A stretch of DNA of 34,923 bases from Brevundimonas sp. (GCF_029946145.1 NZ_JAQSDY010000014.1:1-34923); one strand, 5' to 3'; shown: positions 1-6,948, numbered from the stretch's first letter. Program-made: numbers and translations. Notes: a model not told the origin generated them from the letters alone.

Positions 1-586
1 CCCAGAGCGGCTCCAGCGTCGAGAGCACCTCCTCGATCGCCGCGAGCCGGCGCCCGGTGTAGTGCAGGTCAATCCAGGCCAGGCCGACCGCGATCCGCGC
101 CTCGCGCCGGGCGACCGCGTCGCGGGCGGAGGCCACGTCGATGTCGGCCTCCGCCAAGGCGCGCTCGGCCCGCCGTCGGGCGCCGCTGGGAACCTCCTGC
201 ATGAGGCCGATGCGCGCCATCGTCATCTCGTCGTCGCCGAACCGTCCGGCCATGGGACCCGAAACCGGCAGGTTGTCGATCCCGAACCGGAGCTGTGGAT
301 CGGGGAGCCGGCCCGCGGCCGCCGAGGCCGCCGAGGCCGCCTCCACGCCCAGGGCGCTGGCCCTCAGCTGCGGAGCGGTGGTCTCGGCGAGCGCGAGGGC
401 TTCGTCGAACGTCAACGGCTCCGCCGAAGCCGGCAGGCCAAAGGCGGAAAACAGGCAGATGGCGGCCGCGGCGCCGACCGTTCTCGTCGGGCGTGGCGGG
501 GCCAACCGCGGCGGCTTCCCGCGGATCGGGTCGACCGCGGCGCGGGACATGGGACGGCCTGGAGCCGTCCGATAGCCGGTGTTCAT
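1..586 (-). CDS. TolC-family outer-membrane efflux channel (CusC/CzcC type), N-terminal part
   Basis: The first 195 codons of a leftward gene that leaves the window at base 1. The start at 586 has GAGGA seven bases upstream. The protein opens with a basic stretch and a hydrophobic, Ala-rich signal segment (about residues 41-57, ending PASAEP). It then enters a TolC-type coiled region with LTFDEALALAE, the usual first helix of outer-membrane efflux proteins, followed by PDPQLRFGIDNLP and a 'QEVPSGARRRAERA' stretch seen in CusC/CzcC-like channels. Such proteins form the outer-membrane duct of tripartite RND metal exporters. The membrane-fusion and RND pump genes would be expected beyond the left edge. 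An internal ATG (residue 13) is an alternative start. The metal, copper or a divalent ion, cannot be read from this part. Confidence 0.85.
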   Translation of the reverse strand, partial: MNTGYRTAPGRPMSRAAVDPIRGKPPRLAPPRPTRTVGAAAAICLFSAFGLPASAEPLTFDEALALAETTAPQLRASALGVEAASAASAAAGRLPDPQLRFGIDNLPVSGPMAGRFGDDEMTMARIGLMQEVPSGARRRAERALAEADIDVASARDAVARREARIAVGLAWIDLHYTGRRLAAIEEVLSTLEPLW

Positions 587-692
587 GGGGATGTCCTCGA
601 GACCCCGCGTCGGTCACCTTGGTGCGACACGGGACGCTGGTCGTTCGACCACAGGCCCCGCGAGCGCGCAGGCCGTGGTCAGCGAAGCTGGG

Positions 693-1058
693 CTACGCCT
701 GCGTCTTGGGAGGGTTGCCTAAGGGCGCGGGCCGTTCCCCGGCGCGGGTGTCGTCGCGGCCCAATTCGACCTGCTGGCGATGCGGCGCTGGCGGCCGCAC
801 CGTGGAGCCCGCGCCGGAAGGCAGCGGAACCGCGACCGCGAAGCAGGCTGTGCGGCCCATGCAGTCGGGGCCGGCGTCGTCACAGGGAGCCGCCGGACCT
901 TCGGCTCCCGCCTGCATCATCATCTCGGCGCAATCCGGCATGGCGGCCATGGCGTCCGCGGCCGCGCCCGGCCGCTCAGACGCGGCGAACGCCGACGCCT
1001 GGCCGATGGAGCCGGCCAGGGCGAGGGCGAACAGAAGGGTGCGAACGATACGCCACAT
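693..1058 (-). CDS. Small secreted Cys/Met-rich protein upstream of the efflux channel
   Basis: A 121-residue protein encoded 106 bases upstream of the efflux-channel gene and in the same direction, so probably co-transcribed. Residues 1-25 are a clear Sec signal peptide (MWRIVRTLLFALALAGSIGQ, then ASAFA). The mature part has Met and Cys in close array: MPDCAEMMMQAG, then PCDDAGPDCMGRTAC, four cysteines within about 30 residues. The C-terminal third is Pro/Arg-rich and low in structure. This looks like a periplasmic metal-binding or metal-buffering protein, but I recognise no named family. The start at 1058 was chosen because it directly precedes the signal peptide. A longer reading upstream has no signal-like sequence. 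Confidence 0.7.
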   Translation of the reverse strand: MWRIVRTLLFALALAGSIGQASAFAASERPGAAADAMAAMPDCAEMMMQAGAEGPAAPCDDAGPDCMGRTACFAVAVPLPSGAGSTVRPPAPHRQQVELGRDDTRAGERPAPLGNPPKTQA

Positions 1059-1228
1059 GCGATCAACGTTCCGCTTCGCTCTCCGGCGAGTCAAGGCGGC
1101 GAGCACTCCGCTCAAACCCCGGCTTGACAGGCCGAAGAAGAGAGTTTCGAGGTGATCGTGCGAGGGTGCCGGGGCGAACCTCCGCGCGCCGATCAATTGA
1201 GACCCAACCGGGTTCCGCTTTCCGGGTC

Positions 1229-1640
1229 TCATTCGCCTCTCCCTTTGTACACGGCTCCTGATCCGCCCGGCCGGACGCCGGAGAACCGGCCCTCCCGACC
1301 AAGGGCGGACGACAGGCCGAACCCGACCAGCACGGCTGCTCCGGTGAGGGCGGCCATGACTACCGACGGCGGGTCGGGCAGCCAGGGGAGGTCGTGGAGC
1401 AGGCCGCCCATCGCGCCGCCGAGGCTGACGGCGGCGGTCTGAAGACCAATCTGGAGCCCCCGCCCCGCCCTCGCCGCGCGAGCTGTCCAATAGGTCAGTA
1501 TGGGCGCCAGCACCCCCGCGCTGGCGGCCACGGCGCCCGTCGCCGCCAGCATCAGCGCGAAGCCGTTCGCGCGCGGCGCGAGGAAGATCGCATCCGCCAA
1601 CACGGCCAGGGCCGGTCCCAGAGCCCGGCGCGTCGCGGCG
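1229..1640 (-). pseudogene. C-terminal remnant of an MFS-type transporter
   Basis: The frame ending at 1229 encodes three hydrophobic helices: around ANGFALMLAATGAVAASAG, around GLQIGLQTAAVSLGGAMGG, and around SVVMAALTGAAVLVGFGLS. The middle one has the Gln/Ala/Ser/Gly spacing of helix 11 in major-facilitator exporters, so this matches the last quarter of a 12-helix transporter. Upstream of about 1640 the same frame turns into Arg-rich, non-membrane sequence, and I see no start codon with an RBS. I read it as a 5'-truncated, inactive copy. The stretch from 1640 to 1946 holds no gene I can support. Confidence 0.5.
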
Positions 1641-1946
1641 GGCCTGCGGCGGCGTCGCTGTATCTGATCTGGGTCATCTCCCGCAAATCGGCCGCGACGC
1701 CCGCGTCCTGCTGAGGCTGAGGCCGAGTCGGCGACGCCGGCTCCGAAGTGAGCCCCTCGCTGCAACCCCGCTGCAACGCGAGATGTCCCTCTGAGGGAAA
1801 TCGACTTCCAGGCAGGTCGGCCATGACCAGCACGCCGGGCATCAAGAGCGCCTGGATGGACCGACCTGCGGACCTGACAGAATCCACTCATCGCCTGAGT
1901 CGGGGCGCGGACGGGGCATGGGTGCGTGGCCGGTCCCGCGGATCGC

Positions 1947-2675
1947 TCACTCCGGCCGGACGGCTCGCCGCGACGCCCTGAGGGTCTTCACGTCCCGCGC
2001 CAGCCGGATCCACAGAAGGATGAACCCCGAAATGACGATGCTCAGCGTCAACGCCGTGGTGATGATGATCAGCGGGTGATTGAAGTCCTCGCCGTCGTTC
2101 CAGTCCATAACGTGGAGACGCCAGAAGAAGTCGAAAATCCGCCAGACGCCCGACCGGCGCGTCACCACCTCGCCGGTGGCCGGCGACAGGTAAAGGGACG
2201 TCTTTTCGCGGTCAGCGAAATCCACCCGCCACAGCGGCCCGGTCCGTCCCGTCTCCTCTGGCGCCGTTGTGAGAAGAACGGCGCCCGAAACCCCCGCCTC
2301 ACCCTTGTAGGCGCCCTTGGCGAAGCCTGAGGCCTCGGCGGCCGACATGGGTCCGAACGGCCGGCCTGTCGCGGCGGATACGATGACCGGCTCACCCGCC
2401 GCAGGCTTCAGGGTCCAGGCCGGGCCACGCGGCGTCGTGTGGAGCTCCGCTTGGACGGGCGCGACGCCCGCGCGGCGCGCTATCTCGCCGAGGTCCGGAA
2501 GCGCGCCGAGCTCCAGCGGATCCGGCTTGAGTTCAACGGCGCGATGTTCGCCGCGCACCGTCTCGATGGGAATGGCCGTCATGACCAGACCACCGCCGAC
2601 CCAGAACAGAACCTGGAGCCCGACCACCAGGGCGATCCATTTGTGCAGCTGGGTCGAGAGCTTGAGAACCTTCAT
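1947..2675 (-). CDS. PepSY-domain inner-membrane protein
   Basis: A 242-residue membrane protein, last gene of the leftward operon that begins at 4516; it starts 13 bases after the DUF411 gene ends. An N-terminal helix (about residues 12-33, WIALVVGLQVLFWVGGGLVM) is followed by a periplasmic PepSY-like region with the typical 'YLSPATGEVVTRRSG' turn. Next comes FWRLHVMDW, matching the PepSY-associated membrane motif, and a last helix at about 204-224 (IIIITTALTLSIVISGFILLW). Proteins of this type accompany metal reductases, iron receptors and copper genes. Their biochemical role is not settled, although electron transfer to periplasmic metal is often proposed. Its location and shared promoter argue for a part in copper stress. 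Confidence 0.85.
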   Translation of the reverse strand: MKVLKLSTQLHKWIALVVGLQVLFWVGGGLVMTAIPIETVRGEHRAVELKPDPLELGALPDLGEIARRAGVAPVQAELHTTPRGPAWTLKPAAGEPVIVSAATGRPFGPMSAAEASGFAKGAYKGEAGVSGAVLLTTAPEETGRTGPLWRVDFADREKTSLYLSPATGEVVTRRSGVWRIFDFFWRLHVMDWNDGEDFNHPLIIITTALTLSIVISGFILLWIRLARDVKTLRASRRAVRPE

Positions 2676-2688
2676 AACCGCACCCCTT

Positions 2689-3159
2689 CTAGGCGTGACG
2701 CGCGAAGACGCGCGTGCCGCCGCCCTTGAGGATCAGCAGGGTCTCATAGGGCTCCCGCTGGCCGTCGGGCGTCTCCATGCCGGGAGACCCCAGCGGCATG
2801 CCAGGAACGACGAGGCCCACGGCCTCCGGATGTTCGGTCAGAAGCTTGCGCACATCCGCGGCCGGCACATGGCCCTCCAGCACATAGCCGCCGATCAGCG
2901 CCGTGTGGCAGGAGGCGAGCGCCTCGGGCACTCCTTGGGTGCTGCGTATGGAGCGGAGGTCAGGAAGTTCATTGACCTGCGCCTCGAAACCCGCGCCGCG
3001 CATGTGATCCACCCAGGCCGTGCAGCAGCCGCAGGTCGGGGTCTTGTACACCGCGAGCCTGGTCGATGAACGGGCGCCCGGAGCGCAGGCCGCGACCGCG
3101 ACAGACCCGGCTCCCGCGAGCAGAAAAACGCGGCGTGAAAGCGTGAACATCGATCTCAT
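2689..3159 (-). CDS. DUF411 secreted protein, probable metal-binding
   Basis: A 156-residue DUF411 protein. The start at 3159 has AGAGG upstream and gives an N-terminus MRSMFTLSRRVFLLAGAGSV that looks like a Tat or Sec export signal with an SRR pair, followed by a possible lipobox (VAVAAC). The mature domain opens with VYKTPTCGCCTAWVDHM, the cysteine signature of DUF411 that resembles a thioredoxin-like metal site, and continues with 'EGHVPAADVRKLL' and 'GLVVPGMPLGSPGME', all family hallmarks. DUF411 genes are common next to copper-resistance genes and are thought to bind copper in the periplasm, though direct biochemistry is scarce. It sits between the NTF2-like and PepSY genes in one transcription unit. 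Confidence 0.9.
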   Translation of the reverse strand: MRSMFTLSRRVFLLAGAGSVAVAACAPGARSSTRLAVYKTPTCGCCTAWVDHMRGAGFEAQVNELPDLRSIRSTQGVPEALASCHTALIGGYVLEGHVPAADVRKLLTEHPEAVGLVVPGMPLGSPGMETPDGQREPYETLLILKGGGTRVFARHA

Positions 3160-3212
3160 GGTCCCTCTGGCGAGCGATATCTGGAGGCCGCCGATGACGG
3201 TCGCCGCCACGA

Positions 3213-3725
3213 TCAGGCGGCGGGGCGGAAGGGCCGGGCCGAGGAGTGATAGACGTCGAACCTCCACTCGTCACCCCGCTTGCGCAGCACGCTCGTGGCC
3301 GCTCCGCGACGCTCGATGGGGCCCCGGGCGCCGTCCCTGAAGGTGATGTGGTAGGTATAGGTCTCGCTCACGAAAGCTGTGTCGCCGTCGACCTCGACCG
3401 TCATTTCATGATTGCGGAAGTCGAAGCCGGACAGGTCCGCAAATTCGGGCCTGAGATGGTGTTCCAGATAATAGGCGAAGGATCCCTCCACGCCGCCGTT
3501 CTCGAAAATCTCCGAGTCGGGCCAGAACAGCGCTGGCGTCTGCGACACATCCATCCGCTCGATCGCTTCCTGATAGGCCTCGACGACGGCCCGGACCTGC
3601 TGTTCGTCGGCGGTCCGGACGTGCGTGTGGGCGTGTGCGGGGGCCTTGGTCTGGGCTTGGGCCTGAGCGGGCGTGACGAGGGCCGCGGCGAGCGCCACTC
3701 CGGCGAACATCGATCGAACAGTCAT
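3213..3725 (-). CDS. Secreted NTF2-like (SnoaL/DUF4440-type) protein
   Basis: A 170-residue protein starting at 3725 behind a strong AGGGAGA site. Residues 1-24 are a signal peptide ending AQAQAQ, followed by a short His-rich linker (APAHAHTHVRTADEQ). The rest is a cone-shaped NTF2-like fold: the first helix 'VRAVVEAYQEAIERMD', the 'TPALFWPDSEIFENGG' loop, and strands ending in 'GDEWRFDVYHSSARP', as in DUF4440/SnoaL-like proteins. These domains bind small ligands or act as dimerisation units, and no specific reaction can be assigned. Its place in the operon driven by the shared ECF-type promoter, and the His-rich N-terminus, suggest a copper-stress role. Confidence 0.75.
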   Translation of the reverse strand: MTVRSMFAGVALAAALVTPAQAQAQTKAPAHAHTHVRTADEQQVRAVVEAYQEAIERMDVSQTPALFWPDSEIFENGGVEGSFAYYLEHHLRPEFADLSGFDFRNHEMTVEVDGDTAFVSETYTYHITFRDGARGPIERRGAATSVLRKRGDEWRFDVYHSSARPFRPAA

Positions 3726-3862
3726 GCGTTGTCTCCCTGTTGGCCGCCGAAGCCATGTGATCGGCGGAAAGTTGCGGTCCGGGCCGGTGGCTGAGGCATT
3801 GCCCCGCCGGTTAATGGATAAGATCGGGTTCCGCCGCCGGGCCGCGGCGTGCGTAGGCGTCG

Positions 3863-4516
3863 TCAGAACCTCAGATGGTCCATCCCGTGGGTCAACATGC
3901 CGCCGAGCAGACCGTTGACCACGACCGCGGCCGCCGCCGCCGTCAACAGGCCGACATAGAGGAGCTCCCGGCGGCGCCCCGGCTTGCGGGCCCAGTGTTC
4001 CTTGGCCCACCAGCTCAGGAGACCCAGAACCGCGATCGAGGTGCCGAGCCACCGATGGTAGGCGTGTGTCGCGTCGTCCTTGCCCGGCAGATCCATGGCG
4101 AGCCAGCCCAGCGCCGCGGCGGCGATCGCGGAGATCGCAGCCAGGGCGATGATCACGCGCGTGCCCTGGGTCAGGACGGGGCGGCGCAGTGACAGCGCGG
4201 CGATCTCGAGGAGACCGGCGACGAGGAACAGCGCGATCGGAAAATGCACTGCAGCGGGATGCATCGCGCCCAGCCAGCGATACAGGCGCTGCGGCATGGG
4301 GCGTGGGGGCTCATCCGCCGTCATGGCGCCGTGGTCCATGTCCCGGGCCATGCCGGGCATGGGCATCATCCCCGACTCCGGAACGGCGTCCGCCGTCGCG
4401 GCCGCCTGGGCGCGGGCGGCGGCCTGCTTGTTATGGGCTTCGTGCGCGATCGCCGGCGCGCTGAACGCCAACGCCAGCACCAGGGCGAGCCCCGATAGAA
4501 GTCTGCGCAGCGCCAT
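3863..4516 (-). CDS. DUF2231-like four-helix membrane protein with Met/His-rich periplasmic segment
   Basis: A 217-residue protein, first gene of the leftward operon. The start at 4516 follows GGAGAGG. A signal-type segment (residues 1-23, ending APAIA) leads into HEAHNKQ and a Met/His-rich stretch of about residues 49-64 (GMMPMPGMARDMDHGAM), typical of periplasmic copper binding. Then come four hydrophobic helices with the DUF2231 hallmark 'MHPAAVHFPIALFLVAGLLE', 'GTRVIIALAAISAIAAAALG', 'AYHRWLGTSIAVLGLLSWW' and a last helix ending GGMLTHGMDH. The histidines within the helices resemble those of haem or metal membrane proteins. The promoter at 4544-4571 matches that of the divergent sigma-factor operon. 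Confidence 0.8.
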   Translation of the reverse strand: MALRRLLSGLALVLALAFSAPAIAHEAHNKQAAARAQAAATADAVPESGMMPMPGMARDMDHGAMTADEPPRPMPQRLYRWLGAMHPAAVHFPIALFLVAGLLEIAALSLRRPVLTQGTRVIIALAAISAIAAAALGWLAMDLPGKDDATHAYHRWLGTSIAVLGLLSWWAKEHWARKPGRRRELLYVGLLTAAAAAVVVNGLLGGMLTHGMDHLRF

Positions 4517-4543
4517 TGCCTCTCCGATCCTGTTCCTTCTGCT

Positions 4544-4571
4544 AACTACGCAGGCGCGACGCCTGCCCCTC
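4544..4571 (-). promoter_or_regulatory. ECF-type promoter A for the DUF2231 operon
   Basis: On the minus strand GAGGG (4571-4567), then exactly 15 bases, then GCGTAGTT (4551-4544). The second box ends 27 bases before the start codon at 4516. The same two boxes at the same spacing occur in four other places in this window, always just upstream of a gene. I assign it to the CnrH-like sigma factor encoded next door. The spacing and identity are seen directly; the sigma assignment is inferred. Confidence 0.75.
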
Positions 4572-4575
4572 ACCC

Positions 4576-4603
4576 GAGGGATTCGGCCCGTTTCGGCGTA
4601 GTA
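4576..4603 (+). promoter_or_regulatory. ECF-type promoter B for the sensor-sigma operon (autoregulation)
   Basis: GAGGG (4576-4580), 15 bases, GCGTAGTA (4596-4603), ending 29 bases before the start of the anti-sigma gene at 4633. It lies back to back with promoter A. The two -35-like boxes are only four bases apart, so the pair forms a compact divergent control region. ECF factors usually drive their own operon, which fits. Confidence 0.75.
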
Positions 4604-4632
4604 GAGATCAGGGGCGGCAAGGAGAATGTTTG

Positions 4633-4905
4633 ATGACGCATGATCTGGATGACCTTCTGAAGGCGTCGGCGTCCGCCGATCGGTCGCTCGACGGGCTTGA
4701 GCCGCTCGTCTGGAGCCGTGTCGAGACCCTCCGGGGCGAAAGGCTCGTTGCGCAGCTGCGCCTCGGGGCCGTCGCCATGGCGCTGGCCACCGGCCTCACC
4801 GTGGGCGGCGTCGGGGCGGTCACCGCGCCGAGACCGTCCGGGGACATGACCATCTTCACGGCCGATGCCGGTCTGCCCCTGATGCAACTGGGAACCGGCC
4901 GATGA
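4633..4905 (+). CDS. CnrY-like membrane anti-sigma factor
   Basis: A 90-residue protein starting at ATG 4633 with AAGGAG eight bases upstream. The N-terminal ~42 residues are soluble and acidic-amphipathic (THDLDDLLKASASADRSLDG), suited to clamp a sigma factor. A single membrane helix follows at about residues 43-65 (LRLGAVAMALATGLTVGGVG), then a short periplasmic tail ending LPLMQLGTGR. Length, topology and position directly before a CnrX-like sensor and an ECF sigma gene match CnrY of Cupriavidus metallidurans, which holds CnrH at the membrane until CnrX senses metal. Sequence identity in this class is low, so the call rests mainly on architecture and gene order. Its stop overlaps the next start (ATGA). 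Confidence 0.75.
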   Translation: MTHDLDDLLKASASADRSLDGLEPLVWSRVETLRGERLVAQLRLGAVAMALATGLTVGGVGAVTAPRPSGDMTIFTADAGLPLMQLGTGR

Positions 4906-5342
4906 TGCGCGGCTGGCGGGCGATCGCCCTGACGGCCGTGCTGGCCGCGGTCGCCAGCGGCGCCGGCACATGGATCAGCGCCAGCTGGGTCCTGAGCCGG
5001 CGTGAGCCGCCGTCCCTGCACGACATCGTGCACGATGATCTCGAACTCTCGCCGGCCCAGATGACCCGCATCGACGCGGTCGAAGCCCGTTTCGCGACGC
5101 GCCGGCCCGCGCTCGAAGCCGACGTCCGCGCGGCCAATCTGGAACTGGCGCGCGCGATCGAACAGAGCGAAGGCGACAGCCACCGCGTCCAGGCTGCTGT
5201 GGACCACATCCACGTGGCGATGGGCGCCCTGCAAAAGGAGACGATTGCCCACGTCTTCGAGATGCGGTTCGTGTTGACGCCCGCCCAGGCCGGTGTCTTC
5301 GACGATCGCATCGTCGCGGCCCTCGCACCCGACGAAAGCTAG
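4902..5342 (+). CDS. CnrX-like periplasmic heavy-metal sensor
   Basis: A 146-residue protein with an N-terminal membrane anchor (about residues 7-31) and a helical-hairpin sensor domain of the CnrX/ZraP-like class. Visible candidate metal ligands are His40, His44, Glu61, His117 and Met121. As I recall the structure of C. metallidurans CnrX, its Ni/Co ligands are His42, His46, Glu63, His119 and Met123, which is the same set shifted by two throughout. The motif around the first pair is SLHDIVHDDLELSPAQ, and around the last KETIAHVFEMRFVLTPAQ. The sensor therefore appears complete. It would release the CnrY-like anti-sigma on metal binding. Neighbouring genes point to copper, although the ligand set is that of a Ni/Co sensor. 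A second in-frame ATG at 4905 is possible. Confidence 0.85.
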   Translation: MMRGWRAIALTAVLAAVASGAGTWISASWVLSRREPPSLHDIVHDDLELSPAQMTRIDAVEARFATRRPALEADVRAANLELARAIEQSEGDSHRVQAAVDHIHVAMGALQKETIAHVFEMRFVLTPAQAGVFDDRIVAALAPDES

Positions 5343-5350
5343 CCTTCGGG

Positions 5351-5929
5351 GTGAAGAGTCCAGCGAATCTGTCAGCCCGCGCCGCCGGCGGCGACCGTGC
5401 AGCTTTCAGCGAATTGATGCGGCAGACGAGGACCGCCCTGTTCCGTTTCATCCGGCGCTATGTCGGCGACGAGCAGGACGCCTGGGATCTGTTGCAGGAC
5501 AGCTACGCGGCGGCCTGGATCAACATCCGCCGCTACGACCCCACACGGCCCTTCGAGGCCTGGATCCGGACCATCGCGCTCAACAAATGCCGGGACTGGA
5601 GCCGTCGTCGGTTCGTCCGGCGGCTGATCCGGGGCGGCGTCGAACTGTCGTCGCCCGAAGCCCTGGCCGTCCCGGACGGAGCCGGGTCCGGGGACGAGCG
5701 GATGGAGGCCGGCCGCCGGCTCGCCCGATTGAACGAGGAGATGAGCCGCTTGCCGCCACACCTCAAGGCTCCGCTCCTGCTAACGGCGATCGAAGGTCGC
5801 AGTCAGGCGGACACGGCGGGCATCCTCGGCGTTTCCGTCAAGACGGTGGAGACCCGTGTGGCGCGCGCGCGCCGCAAGCTGTCCCACGCCCTGCGTCGCG
5901 ACCGCCCCGCAGGGCCCATCCCGGAGTGA
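5351..5929 (+). CDS. ECF sigma factor (CnrH-like)
   Basis: A 192-residue sigma-70-family factor of ECF size, beginning with GTG eight bases after the sensor gene; the RBS is weak, suggesting translational coupling. Region 2 spans about residues 8-75, with ALFRFIRRYVGDEQDAWDLL (core-binding and -10 recognition) and FEAWIRTIALNKCRDWSRRR. Region 4 spans about residues 128-180, with LPPHLKAPLLLTAIEGRSQA and a helix-turn-helix around GILGVSVKTVETRVARARRK. It lacks the extra domains of ECF families with C-terminal extensions. Together with the two upstream genes it forms a cnrYXH-type unit. The repeated GAGGG-N15-GCGTA promoter in this window is the most likely target. Confidence 0.9.
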   Translation: MKSPANLSARAAGGDRAAFSELMRQTRTALFRFIRRYVGDEQDAWDLLQDSYAAAWINIRRYDPTRPFEAWIRTIALNKCRDWSRRRFVRRLIRGGVELSSPEALAVPDGAGSGDERMEAGRRLARLNEEMSRLPPHLKAPLLLTAIEGRSQADTAGILGVSVKTVETRVARARRKLSHALRRDRPAGPIPE

Positions 5930-6004
5930 TCGGGCTTGGCGCCGCCGCCGCCCAGACCGCGTGCTCGCGCCTGAACCCTAGAAGCCTGGTCGACGTCGCG
6001 CGGC

Positions 6005-6031
6005 GAGGGCTGGGACGCCCGCCCGCGTATT
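6005..6031 (+). promoter_or_regulatory. ECF-type promoter C for the lipoprotein-copC operon
   Basis: GAGGG (6005-6009), 15 bases, GCGTATT (6025-6031). It lies 76 bases after the sigma-factor stop and about 116 bases before the lipoprotein start at 6148, giving a leader of roughly 110 bases. Spacing is identical to promoters A, B, D and E. Confidence 0.7.
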
Positions 6032-6147
6032 CAGCTATGAAGGCTTCGTCCGCCCCGGGCCAGCGCCTGCAAGGCCCAACTCCCTCGACGTCGGCGTCGT
6101 CACAGCTCGACCCTGACCGTCCCCCATTTTTCCAAGGAGCTTGTCAC

Positions 6148-6471
6148 ATGAGACTCTTGATCCTCGCCGCCGCTGCGGTCACCCTGGGCGCCTGTCAGCC
6201 CGCCGCCGAGCCTCAGCCGGTGGAGGCGCAGGCGGCGCCGGACGCCTCGTCGACGACCCCGATGGAGGCCGCGCCTGTGGCGCCGCCCGAGCCGACCCCG
6301 CAACCGCAGGCCGCCGCGCCCGTCCCCGCCGCGACACCGCGGGCCCCGTCGTCCCGTCCCGCCCGCCCCACGCCGGCGCCCGTCCCCGCCCCCGCGCCCG
6401 CACCCGCCGATCCGATGGCCGGCCATGACATGTCCCAGATGGACGGCATGACCATGCCGCCCAAGCAATAG
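6148..6471 (+). CDS. Pro/Ala-rich lipoprotein with Met/His copper-binding tail
   Basis: A 107-residue lipoprotein. The start at 6148 has AAGGAG nine bases upstream; an in-frame ATG at 6037 lacks an RBS and lies at the predicted transcription start. Residues 1-16 end in the lipobox LGAC, so Cys16 would be lipidated. A long flexible linker of Ala, Pro, Glu and Gln follows (about residues 17-88), then a tail MAGHDMSQMDGMTMPPKQ with five Met and one His. The tail resembles the MxxM/HxxM clusters of periplasmic copper chaperones, and AGHDMS also repeats in the CopB gene nearby. No named family is recognised. I infer a tethered arm that hands copper to, or holds it for, the CopA/CopC proteins. Confidence 0.8.
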   Translation: MRLLILAAAAVTLGACQPAAEPQPVEAQAAPDASSTTPMEAAPVAPPEPTPQPQAAAPVPAATPRAPSSRPARPTPAPVPAPAPAPADPMAGHDMSQMDGMTMPPKQ

Positions 6472-6494
6472 TTCACCCAATCAGGAGGTCTCTC

Positions 6495-6905
6495 ATGAAC
6501 CGTTCAATCCTCTCCGGTCTCGTCGCCCTGGCCGCGCTCACGCCGTCGCTCGCCCTGGCCCAGAGCCATTCCCACGCGGGCATGTCGCCGCAGGATCATG
6601 CCGCCATGCAGGCCGCGTCCGTGGCCAACGGCGTCACCACCACACCGGCGGACAACGCCATGCTGGCCACCGCACCCGCGGCCTTCTCCGTGACCTTTCC
6701 GCATGCGATGACCCTGACCTCGCTCGGGCTGACGGGTCCCGCGGGCCAGACCGTTGACGTGGCCGTAACGGCTGACGCCCCGCCGACCACGACGGTCAGC
6801 ACGGCCCTGCCCGCCCTTGCGCCTGGATCCTGGTCCGCCGCCTGGGCCGCCAGGGGCGCCGATGGCCACCAGATGAACGGCGTGGTCCGTTTCATGGTTC
6901 ACTGA
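6495..6905 (+). CDS. copC: CopC-like periplasmic copper-binding protein
   Basis: A 136-residue protein, 23 bases downstream of the lipoprotein gene, with an AGGAGG site. Signal peptide residues 1-22 (ending ALA), then a short His/Met segment HSHAGMSPQDHAAM, and a compact CopC/PcoC beta-barrel domain. Visible hallmarks are 'APAAFSVTFPHAMTLTSLGL', the 'LPALAPGSWSAAWAARGADG' strand pair and the 'DGHQMNGVVRFMVH' C-terminus, where the DGH histidine is a known Cu(II) ligand. CopC proteins bind periplasmic copper and pass it to CopA or CopD. The usual His1 ligand is not at the predicted mature N-terminus, which begins QSHSH, so the Cu(II) site may differ slightly. No copD is present in the window. 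Confidence 0.88.
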   Translation: MNRSILSGLVALAALTPSLALAQSHSHAGMSPQDHAAMQAASVANGVTTTPADNAMLATAPAAFSVTFPHAMTLTSLGLTGPAGQTVDVAVTADAPPTTTVSTALPALAPGSWSAAWAARGADGHQMNGVVRFMVH

Positions 6906-6948
6906 GGGACCGGCCTTCTCCGGGGGCCGAGGCTTCATGACGAAATCA

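Noticed and set aside
693..698. CTACGC upstream of the TolC-type gene as a minus-strand regulon promoter
   Set aside because: No CCCTC lies 15 bases further on (GTTGC is found), and the CTA is the stop codon of the upstream gene.
2944..2949. GCGTAT inside the DUF411 gene as another ECF promoter
   Set aside because: The -35 position 15 bases upstream reads TCGGG, it is antisense within a gene, and no rightward gene follows.
6037..6147. ATG 6037 as the start of the lipoprotein gene
   Set aside because: It lies at the predicted transcription start without an RBS and would bury the lipoprotein signal; ATG 6148 has AAGGAG.
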